The notes beneath the pieces were generated by a model that saw nothing but the letters and a program-made list of their open reading frames with translations, ran no database searches and was not told the DNA's origin. From Acidilobaceae archaeon UBA158 (GTDB taxonomy: Archaea; Thermoproteota; Thermoprotei_A; Sulfolobales; Acidilobaceae), in assembly GCA_002506595.1 (NCBI GenBank), contig DAXV01000028.1, positions 32,177 through 38,852 on the forward strand: DNA of 6,676 bases, written 5' to 3'. How positions within the stretch are numbered: the first letter of the stretch is position 1; the number at the start of each line of letters is the position of its first letter. Both the position numbers and the translations under genes were made by a program. This document shows, piece by piece, positions 1 to 5,593 of this stretch.

Positions 1-1938
1 TCCGCCAAGTCTTATTATCAAGTCATTTATAATATCAAATTCTTGTTTAACTTTGCTATCAATGGCTTTATTAACTTCTCTTAAATTAAAATCTTGCGAT
101 AAGTAATGGCCATCCTTTTCTAAAAAAGTAGGTGATGGAATAATCATTTTCACTAAGTATTTTGCAGTCGTATCAATAATTGGACTTATCTCTGCTACAA
201 ATTCAATTTTGCTTAATGATTTCATTAATTCTTCCCTTTGTGTTGACCATGTAACTAAATTGCTCCCTATTATTATCAAAACTTTTAAGTTTCCTATTTC
301 ATTAATCAAATCTTTTTTATTCTTATCTATAAATCCATTTTGAATTAAATACAAGGATTCAAAAACATCTCCATCATTGATTAAGGGATTTATATTAACA
401 TTTTCGTACACTGATTTCAAAATTAAATAAAAGTAAATTAGCTCATCAACCATTTCATCCTCTACTTCAACGAAGATCGATATTGGCATTTTATTTATAA
501 AGTTCATAACATTATTAGCTATATCTTCATATTGTTTTTCAATTTTTACAGACATAATTTTACTTAGAAATTCATTAGCATTTCCTATATGCTTTTCAAT
601 GTAGTTCTTATCATATTTCCCTTCTTTTATTAATTTTATTTCAATTGCCCTAAATAAATTAATCAAGTTTTCTTTTTTATCATATAAATAAATATCAGAC
701 TGTTCGTGAATTGATCTAAAATCTTTAATATCATCAATTACAATAAGATTTGATTTACCTCTTAACCAGGCATTTCTAAGCATTGATGATATTGCTGGAT
801 GATGTCTCTCTATATCGCCTATAGATATTATTGTACCCATTTTTTCAATTTCGTTTAATTTTATAGGATTTGCCTCATTTATAATTGAATATAATTTTCT
901 TATATTACTATAATTAATGTCAACTATACTATATATATTATTAGTCTTTATCAAATCTTTTGCCAGCTTATTTAATATAAAATATTCTTCTAATGATATT
1001 CTATTACTAACTAAAAACCCAATGCTATTAGGCCCATAACTTTTTATAGACTCTTGTATTTTATTAGCTAAGATATTTAATGCATCTTCATATTTTATCT
1101 TTCTCCAATTATTTTCTGATTTCATCAATGGTTCTTTAATTCTATCATTACTATAATATAAATTTTCCCATTGATATTTTCCAATTATACAGCTTGCAGA
1201 TAGTTTTAACTTTGACTCGTCACCCTTTATCATAACAGGCTTATCATTTGATATACCGACTTTAATAGGGCATGTTGCCGAACAAAGAATACACGATGAC
1301 TCTACAAACTTATTGGGATACCCATAATTTATAACAAATGAATCTTCTATTGCACCGCTTGGACATACATCAATACAACTTCTACAACTTATACATGAAC
1401 TATTTCCTAATTTATCATCTTCCGCAACTACTAATGTATTGTAACCTCTATTAACTGTTCTCCAAACAAGCTTTCCTATTACATCTTCACAAACCCTAAC
1501 ACAATTATAGCAATTAACACATCTATTCATATTAACATATATATAAGGATGGCTTCTATCATAAAGTTCTTCGTTTTCTATCTTTTTATAGCCATCTAAG
1601 CCATATTTATTAAGCAATTCATGAAATCTTTTATCAGGATATTTATTTTTATAACCTGCTGGATAATTTTCTGCTAATAACTTCAAATTTTCCTTCCTTA
1701 GTTCTTCTACATCAGGATCATCTGTAATTATTTCCATTCCATCACTTATATAGTTATTACATGAAGTAACTATTCCTTTTCCACTAATTTTAACTAAGCA
1801 AAGCCTACATGAGCCATAAGGGCTTAATCTTTCATCATAACATAATGTAGGAACGTCAATTCCTTTATCCCTTAACGCATTTAATATTGTAATCCTTTTA
1901 TCAAAATTATATTCAATGCCATTGATTTTTACTTTCAT
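1..1938 (-). CDS. Formate-dehydrogenase-alpha/NuoG-like iron-sulfur subunit with degenerate molybdopterin site (partial, C-terminus outside window)
   Basis: The frame is open for 646 codons from ATG 1938 to the window edge, so the C-terminus is missing. Residues 1-66 form a [2Fe-2S] ferredoxin domain with C33, C44, C47 and C60. Residues 127-200 carry two ferredoxin [4Fe-4S] sites (C140/C143/C146/C150 and C182/C185/C188/C192-Pro). C216/C219/C223/C250 match the [4Fe-4S] site at the start of the molybdopterin oxidoreductase fold. Later family landmarks are visible: GDIERHHPAI near 374-383, LIVIDD near 398-403, a GSN turn at 558-560 and FLEKDG at 605-610. Aligned from memory to E. coli FdhH, the catalytic Sec/Cys-His reads N342-Y343, the active-site Lys reads I252, and the conserved Arg after the NP motif reads I520. 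That part is also about 65 residues short. The His-Cys3 cluster box of NuoG is absent. I infer an electron-transfer subunit that takes electrons from the NAD/FMN partner encoded just upstream, without molybdenum catalysis. The family is secure; the exact role is open. Confidence 0.88.
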   Translation of the reverse strand, partial: MKVKINGIEYNFDKRITILNALRDKGIDVPTLCYDERLSPYGSCRLCLVKISGKGIVTSCNNYISDGMEIITDDPDVEELRKENLKLLAENYPAGYKNKYPDKRFHELLNKYGLDGYKKIENEELYDRSHPYIYVNMNRCVNCYNCVRVCEDVIGKLVWRTVNRGYNTLVVAEDDKLGNSSCISCRSCIDVCPSGAIEDSFVINYGYPNKFVESSCILCSATCPIKVGISNDKPVMIKGDESKLKLSASCIIGKYQWENLYYSNDRIKEPLMKSENNWRKIKYEDALNILANKIQESIKSYGPNSIGFLVSNRISLEEYFILNKLAKDLIKTNNIYSIVDINYSNIRKLYSIINEANPIKLNEIEKMGTIISIGDIERHHPAISSMLRNAWLRGKSNLIVIDDIKDFRSIHEQSDIYLYDKKENLINLFRAIEIKLIKEGKYDKNYIEKHIGNANEFLSKIMSVKIEKQYEDIANNVMNFINKMPISIFVEVEDEMVDELIYFYLILKSVYENVNINPLINDGDVFESLYLIQNGFIDKNKKDLINEIGNLKVLIIIGSNLVTWSTQREELMKSLSKIEFVAEISPIIDTTAKYLVKMIIPSPTFLEKDGHYLSQDFNLREVNKAIDSKVKQEFDIINDLIIRLGG

Positions 1939-3359
1939 CTTATCACCTCATTGCCATATTTATTTAAAATTGAAAAAACTACTTCTCCTGTTCCAGTCCC
2001 TAAACCACATAGACTTGTATTCCTCAATGCAAGAATTATATTATTTATTTCTTTTAATTCATTTTTTTCAAAATATCCTTTAGAAATTAGATCTCTCAAC
2101 TTTTTAGTTCCTATTCTACATGGAGTGCATTTCCCACAAGATTCATAAGATGAGAATTCTAATATTTCATAAAGCAATTCAGATATCTTCGTTTCTTCAT
2201 TAAATGCAATAATATTTCCATGGCCTAAAGATGAACCTATTTCTCTTAACTCCTCATAGCCAAGTCTTGTATTTAATTCTTCTGGAGTTACAATGCCAGA
2301 TAAAGGTGCTCCTATAATTAACCCCTTTAAATTGCCTCTTCTTAAACCTCCTCCTATCTTAACTATTTCATCTAATGTTATACCAAATTCTACCTCATAT
2401 AATCCTGGCTTTTTAAATAAAGAATTTAACGATATAAGCTTAGTTCCTCTACTCTTTGAAAAACCAAACTCATAATATTTTTTACCTCCATTTTTAATAA
2501 TATAAGGTATATTTGATATGGTTTCTACATTATTAACAACTGTGGGCTTGCCAAAAAGACCTTTTTCAGTAGGATAAGGAGGCCTTGGCATAGGTTCAGG
2601 TCTTCTTCCCATAAGTGCATTAATTAAAGCTGTTTCTTCTCCAACAACATAGCTTCCTTTTCCAATTTCTACATTAATTTTAGGAATTTTATTATTAAAG
2701 TAATTTTTAATTTCTATTATGGCATTTCTTATCCTTGAAATACTTTTTGGGTATTCTCTTCTTATATAAAAATAAATTTCCTTAGCATTTATTGCATAAG
2801 CAGCTATTAATGCGCCTTCTATAACTAAATAGGGGGCATATTCCATCAAAAATCTATCGCTAAACGCGCCTGGATCTCCTTCATCTCCATTGATAATTAA
2901 ATACCTTTCTTCTTCTTTTTGATTATATGCAGATTCCCATTTTAATCCTGTTGGAAACCCTGCACCTCCTCTACCTCTCAAATATGAATCCTTGACTTCA
3001 TTTATTACGTCTTTTTGACTTAAAGAAGTTATTGCATATTCATATGAACTCATTCCTCCCATTTTAATGTAATCGCTTAATGAGTAAACATTATTTTTCA
3101 GAAAAGTCCCTAATATAGGCTCCTTAGAAATAATATCAATCAATGGTTTACTATCCATATTAGTTGAAGAAGGTGCTGAATAGCACTTCCCTAAACAATA
3201 TGTCCTAGGATTTTGTTCTTTAGCTTTATTCCAATAATCTAGGTTTTCACTTCTATTAACAAAGCATGCAAGACCTCTACAATATTCTTCGGGTAGTTCT
3301 TTATCTGCAAATGCATAAAAAGTATTTATTTCTTTTTTAGGAAGATTAATTCTTACCAT
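1935..3359 (-). CDS. NAD/FMN-binding beta subunit, NuoE-like [2Fe-2S] domain joined to NuoF (formate dehydrogenase beta / diaphorase type)
   Basis: This 474-residue soluble flavoprotein should pass electrons between NAD(P)H, FMN and iron-sulfur clusters. An N-terminal thioredoxin-like ferredoxin remnant has C27-x4-C32 and C55-x3-C59 (CRGLAC, YCLGKC), the NuoE pattern in a compact form. The NuoF core follows: FMN-binding LRGRGGAGFPTG at 127-138, the nucleotide-site NGDEGDPGAF at 157-166, GSYVVGEETAL at 235-245, and the [4Fe-4S] site C408/C411/C414 with C451. The NGDEGDPGAF version and the SLNSLFKKPGLYEVEFG stretch at 310-326 resemble formate dehydrogenase beta and HoxF-like proteins more than bacterial complex I NuoF. 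The ATG at 3359 is favoured because a TATA box lies 24 bp upstream; only a weak GTGA precedes it. The stop overlaps the next start as ATGA, so this gene and the alpha-like subunit are co-translated. Nothing looks broken. Confidence 0.93.
   Translation of the reverse strand: MVRINLPKKEINTFYAFADKELPEEYCRGLACFVNRSENLDYWNKAKEQNPRTYCLGKCYSAPSSTNMDSKPLIDIISKEPILGTFLKNNVYSLSDYIKMGGMSSYEYAITSLSQKDVINEVKDSYLRGRGGAGFPTGLKWESAYNQKEEERYLIINGDEGDPGAFSDRFLMEYAPYLVIEGALIAAYAINAKEIYFYIRREYPKSISRIRNAIIEIKNYFNNKIPKINVEIGKGSYVVGEETALINALMGRRPEPMPRPPYPTEKGLFGKPTVVNNVETISNIPYIIKNGGKKYYEFGFSKSRGTKLISLNSLFKKPGLYEVEFGITLDEIVKIGGGLRRGNLKGLIIGAPLSGIVTPEELNTRLGYEELREIGSSLGHGNIIAFNEETKISELLYEILEFSSYESCGKCTPCRIGTKKLRDLISKGYFEKNELKEINNIILALRNTSLCGLGTGTGEVVFSILNKYGNEVIR
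1942..1950 (-). promoter_or_regulatory. Strong Shine-Dalgarno for the alpha-like subunit
   Basis: On the minus strand TGAGGTGAT lies just before ATG 1938, five bases from the end of GAGGTG. It is inside the last codons of the beta subunit gene. It complements the archaeal 16S 3' tail across nine bases and fixes the start of the downstream gene, which overlaps the upstream stop by 4 bp. Confidence 0.85.
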
Positions 3360-3378
3360 CTAGCTCACAGGTTTTTAG

Positions 3379-3387
3379 TATATAAAA
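3379..3387 (-). promoter_or_regulatory. TATA box of the redox gene pair
   Basis: TTTTATATA on the minus strand is centred 24 bp before ATG 3359, the spacing expected for archaeal TATA-to-start-site distance. This implies a leaderless or nearly leaderless transcript that begins the beta-alpha operon inside the 53-bp gap after the peptidase gene. A weak GTGA at 3364-3368 could serve as a ribosome site if transcription begins slightly upstream. Confidence 0.6.
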
Positions 3388-3388
3388 G

Positions 3389-3400
3389 AAGATAAAAAGG
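3389..3400 (-). terminator. Possible T-rich terminator after the peptidase gene
   Basis: The minus strand reads CCTTTTTATCTT just downstream of the peptidase stop codon, running on into the T-rich TATA box. Archaeal intrinsic termination uses T-tracts without needing a hairpin, and none is seen here. In such A/T-rich DNA the signal is weak evidence. Confidence 0.3.
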
Positions 3401-3412
3401 TTAACATAAAAT

Positions 3413-5278
3413 CTATGATTTATTTTTCAATTTTTCATTTATAAAGTCTAATTTCATTTGGTATCTTTTCTTTCTATGTCTGGGCTCTGCTTTTGTACTG
3501 TGTCCATGACTACCTTTTGTAAATAGAATTAATCTGCTTTCTTTATTATTCATAAGTAATGAGACATGCATAGCTAAAGATTGATCCACAAAACATCTAT
3601 AATCTTGATTGCTATGAATCAATAATAAAGGTGTTGTAACGTTTTTTATTGAATAGACTGGACTTTTCTTTAAATATTCTTCTAAATTGTCAAAAGGCGT
3701 TTTACCAATCTGATCTATATCAAACCAGTAACCTATATCAGATGCGTAATAATCAGCAATCCAATCAGCTATTCCGTTTTCACTTACAGCAGCTTTAAAC
3801 AAGTTTGTTTTTGTTATAAAGACATTTGTCATATACCCTCCATAACTTATGCCAGTAACTGCCATTCTCTCATTATCAATATTATAGTTATTTATAACAT
3901 AATTAAGGAATTGCATTAATTCATTAAAATCTTCCTCACCATACTTTCCCCTTATATCTGCGAATTTCTCTTCATAACTATCACTACCTGTTGGATTTGC
4001 ATACGCTATAGCATAATTATTTGATGCAAATAATTGCATTTCTGGGTAAAAATTATACCCATAAAATCCTTTAGGTCCTCCATGTATAAATAAAATTAAT
4101 GGTTTTTTATCACTTCCTTCAGGCATTATGACCCATCCATCTATTTTTTTGCCATTAACATTAATTATTTCATGTTTGGGTTCATATAATTTTATATCTT
4201 TAAGATAATCATTATAATGAGTTAATTGATAAGAATTTTTGCCATCATATAAATAAACTTCTGGCCCCTTTGTTGGCTCTGCATAAGCATATACCAATTT
4301 TTTATTATTTGAACTACCAGTGATAACGTAACCGCTTTTTATTATTTCTTCAAACTTATCATCTTTATAAATCATTATCTTAGAATAGCCGATATCATAT
4401 ACTATTAATGCTATTGAATCTAAGAATTGACCTAAAATTGAAACAATGTTTCTGTCTAATTTATTGCAACTTAAGCAATCAACATTGTTATTTATTCTAT
4501 ACAATTTTAAATGACTAGAAATCCCAATCTCATTATTATGCATTAAAGCATATAAGTTATTATTAATGCATGTCAAATAATCTATTGAAAAAGCCTCTAA
4601 AACTATGTTCTCTTCTTTATTTTCAGGATTTATTTTAACTAATTTTTGTTTATTAGGGTCTCTAAAATCTATAGGTGTTGAATAATATATAATTCCATTA
4701 CATGGTGTTATTGCATATATATAATTTTGCTCAGTTTTTACCTCATTAATATACCCAGAATCTACGTTTATTAAATAAATTGTATATAGATAATTACCCA
4801 TTAGGCTTGAATCATCCCTCCAAAATGGTAATTTATCTGAATAGTAATAATCACCATCTTCATCATAAAATTTATCATTATTCGGAATTATTGCTATTAA
4901 ATTATTGTTATCGAACCAATCTATTTGCAAAACCCCGTTTTTAAACCATGCTATTTTTCTAGGTTCTCCCTCTAAGTTATATAAATAAATACCTTGGCCT
5001 TTAGTGTTTTCACTTTCATTTCTTCTACTCAAAAATGCTATTTTATTGCCATCAGGAGACCATCTAGGAGAAAAATCAGAACCGCTTGTCAAATAGATTT
5101 CTTTATTATCTTTTATTATATGAATGAAACTAAGGTTTTTATTTTTATCAAAATCAGATTTTGTAAAAGAAATTGCAATATCACCTTTTGAAGATATTTT
5201 TACTTCATTAATTGTCGTTAAACTAAGGATATCATCAATTGTGAAAGATCTTTTATTCAAAACCAAATTATTCACCAA
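3413..5278 (-). CDS. Acylaminoacyl-peptidase-type serine peptidase (S9 family, prolyl oligopeptidase fold)
   Basis: This is a 621-residue cytoplasmic peptidase with no signal peptide or membrane segment. Residues about 15-360 form the beta-propeller gate, with a clear blade motif around PRWSPDGNKIAF (71-82). The alpha/beta-hydrolase domain follows, from about 370. HGGP at 399-402 supplies the oxyanion-hole region. S478 in GISYGG is the nucleophile, D559 in NQDYR the acid, and H591 in GSHGHS the base, followed by the PRHR motif usual near the end of this family. Such enzymes remove acylated or unmodified residues from the N-termini of short peptides. Start choice is uncertain: TTG 5278 is the longest, GTG 5275 is the next codon, and TTG 5266 has GGTGA five bases before it. 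It lies upstream of the redox pair on the same strand, but the 53-bp gap holds a separate promoter. The divergent peptide-type binding protein suggests a shared role in peptide use. Confidence 0.93.
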   Translation of the reverse strand: MVNNLVLNKRSFTIDDILSLTTINEVKISSKGDIAISFTKSDFDKNKNLSFIHIIKDNKEIYLTSGSDFSPRWSPDGNKIAFLSRRNESENTKGQGIYLYNLEGEPRKIAWFKNGVLQIDWFDNNNLIAIIPNNDKFYDEDGDYYYSDKLPFWRDDSSLMGNYLYTIYLINVDSGYINEVKTEQNYIYAITPCNGIIYYSTPIDFRDPNKQKLVKINPENKEENIVLEAFSIDYLTCINNNLYALMHNNEIGISSHLKLYRINNNVDCLSCNKLDRNIVSILGQFLDSIALIVYDIGYSKIMIYKDDKFEEIIKSGYVITGSSNNKKLVYAYAEPTKGPEVYLYDGKNSYQLTHYNDYLKDIKLYEPKHEIINVNGKKIDGWVIMPEGSDKKPLILFIHGGPKGFYGYNFYPEMQLFASNNYAIAYANPTGSDSYEEKFADIRGKYGEEDFNELMQFLNYVINNYNIDNERMAVTGISYGGYMTNVFITKTNLFKAAVSENGIADWIADYYASDIGYWFDIDQIGKTPFDNLEEYLKKSPVYSIKNVTTPLLLIHSNQDYRCFVDQSLAMHVSLLMNNKESRLILFTKGSHGHSTKAEPRHRKKRYQMKLDFINEKLKNKS

Positions 5279-5290
5279 TACATACTTATT

Positions 5291-5311
5291 AATATAAAAT
5301 TAAAAATTTAT
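5291..5311 (-). promoter_or_regulatory. TATA-like elements of the peptidase gene
   Basis: The minus strand carries TTTTATATT at 5291-5299 and an overlapping-range ATAAATTTTTAA at 5300-5311. The first would start transcription near 5271, within the annotated first codons, and favours TTG 5266 as the true start. The second would start it near 5281 and fits a leaderless TTG 5278 or GTG 5275. Sequence alone cannot decide. Confidence 0.45.
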
Positions 5312-5345
5312 CTCAATAATAAAAATTTTTGCCATCAGATAAAAT

Positions 5346-5360
5346 TTAATGAACCATTAA
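5346..5360. repeat. Perfect short inverted repeat TTAATG-AAC-CATTAA
   Basis: Two exact 6-bp arms are separated by three bases, about 70 bp upstream of the peptidase start. The size fits a binding site for a dimeric regulator, but a 6-bp A/T-rich palindrome can also arise by chance. Confidence 0.4.
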
Positions 5361-5361
5361 T

Positions 5362-5389
5362 CATATCTTAACAATAGAAATATTTCAAA
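5362..5389. repeat. Two-part repeat module, copy 1 (contains palindrome GAAATATTTC)
   Basis: CATATCTTAA at 5362-5371 is followed after 4 bases by AGAAATATTTCAAA at 5376-5389. The core GAAATATTTC (5377-5386) is a perfect 10-bp palindrome. Both parts recur in the same order at 5398-5431. It lies centrally between the divergent genes and is a candidate operator. Confidence 0.55.
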
Positions 5390-5397
5390 TAATGATA

Positions 5398-5431
5398 CAT
5401 ATCTTAATTTACGAATAAGAAATATTTCAAA
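5398..5431. repeat. Two-part repeat module, copy 2 (contains palindrome GAAATATTTC)
   Basis: CATATCTTAA (5398-5407) and AGAAATATTTCAAA (5418-5431) repeat copy 1 exactly, but with 10 rather than 4 bases between the parts. The two palindromes at 5377 and 5419 start 42 bp apart, close to four helical turns, which would put bound dimers on one face of the DNA. Confidence 0.55.
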
Positions 5432-5470
5432 ATAATTACAAATATAAATAAATATAATTATAATTATTTT
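5429..5470. repeat. A/T-only inverted repeat with 10-bp arms
   Basis: AAAATAATTA at 5429-5438 is the exact reverse complement of TAATTATTTT at 5461-5470, around a 22-base A/T-rich spacer. It could form a cruciform or simply reflect low complexity, since no arm base is G or C. Confidence 0.3.
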
Positions 5471-5480
5471 AGGTCAAAAA
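5467..5480 (+). promoter_or_regulatory. Candidate operator, distal copy (TTTTAGGTCAAAAA)
   Basis: This 14-mer matches the reverse complement of 5571-5584 at 12 of 14 positions, including the whole TTTAGGTC core. It stands about 75 bp upstream of the TATA box of the solute-binding protein gene. I infer a paired regulator site; the regulator is unknown. Confidence 0.45.
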
Positions 5481-5503
5481 CATATATAAAAAACTAACAC
5501 GTT

Positions 5504-5515
5504 ATTTAAATATAG
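5504..5515 (+). promoter_or_regulatory. Second TATA-like copy upstream of the solute-binding protein gene
   Basis: ATTTAAATATAG is repeated exactly at 5544-5555, 40 bp downstream. This copy could drive a longer transcript starting near 5535, or be a duplicated factor site. The downstream copy has the better position for the gene start. Confidence 0.35.
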
Positions 5516-5543
5516 ATATTATATATACGCATTCCTAAAAAAG

Positions 5544-5555
5544 ATTTAAATATAG
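5544..5555 (+). promoter_or_regulatory. TATA box of the solute-binding protein gene
   Basis: ATTTAAATATAG is preceded by an A-rich stretch (CTAAAAAAG) that may act as the BRE. Its centre near 5550 predicts transcription starting around 5575-5577, leaving a leader of about 18 bases that contains the ribosome-binding motif before ATG 5594. Confidence 0.65.
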
Positions 5556-5570
5556 GTTTAGATTACATAT

Positions 5571-5584
5571 TTTTAGACCTAAAC
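5571..5584 (-). promoter_or_regulatory. Candidate operator, proximal copy over the predicted transcription start
   Basis: On the minus strand this reads GTTTAGGTCTAAAA, nearly identical to the distal copy at 5467-5480 but in opposite orientation. It covers the predicted transcription start of the solute-binding protein gene, a position at which a bound protein would block initiation. The repressor role is inferred. Confidence 0.45.
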
Positions 5585-5590
5585 GGTGGG
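5585..5590 (+). promoter_or_regulatory. Ribosome-binding motif of the solute-binding protein gene
   Basis: GGTGGG lies three bases before ATG 5594; its GGTG part, five bases from the start codon, pairs with the archaeal 16S tail. It supports this ATG, which also places the basic residues directly before the hydrophobic helix as expected for an exported protein. Confidence 0.6.
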
Positions 5591-5593
5591 AAT

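Larger units (their letters stand above)
5279..5593. other. Divergent intergenic region between peptidase and solute-binding protein genes
   Basis: This 315-bp stretch has no convincing coding frame and no tRNA or other RNA fold that I can recognise. It holds promoters for both flanking genes at its ends. In the middle are the repeat modules, palindromes and paired 14-mers listed separately. The density of repeated elements suggests regulated expression of one or both genes. Confidence 0.7.

Noticed and set aside
1..1938. Calling the alpha-like gene an active formate dehydrogenase
   Set aside because: The overall resemblance is strong, but the catalytic Cys/Sec, its neighbouring His, and the Lys and Arg of the active site are not present in the alignment.
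1..1938. Calling the alpha-like gene a pseudogene
   Set aside because: All 646 visible codons are open, a strong ribosome site precedes it, and all cluster cysteines are kept, which is unlike neutral decay.
1951..2148. 65-codon open frame on the plus strand
   Set aside because: It lies wholly antisense to the conserved C-terminal cluster region of the NuoF-type subunit, has no promoter or ribosome site, and its translation shows no recognisable domain.
2293..2475. 60-codon open frame on the plus strand
   Set aside because: Antisense to conserved coding sequence of the same beta subunit; proline-rich low-information translation typical of a shadow frame.
4994..5191. 65-codon open frame on the plus strand
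   Set aside because: Antisense to the first propeller blades of the peptidase, with no start signals.
5272..5283. Tiny minus-strand ORF (ATG TAT TGG TGA) as a leader peptide overlapping the peptidase start
   Set aside because: Three codons only, no ribosome site of its own, and likely upstream of or at the transcription start.
5279..5593. CRISPR array or RNA gene in the repeat-rich intergenic region
   Set aside because: The repeats occur only twice, are short and unevenly spaced, and the region lacks the G+C-rich structured segments expected for a stable RNA in a thermophile.
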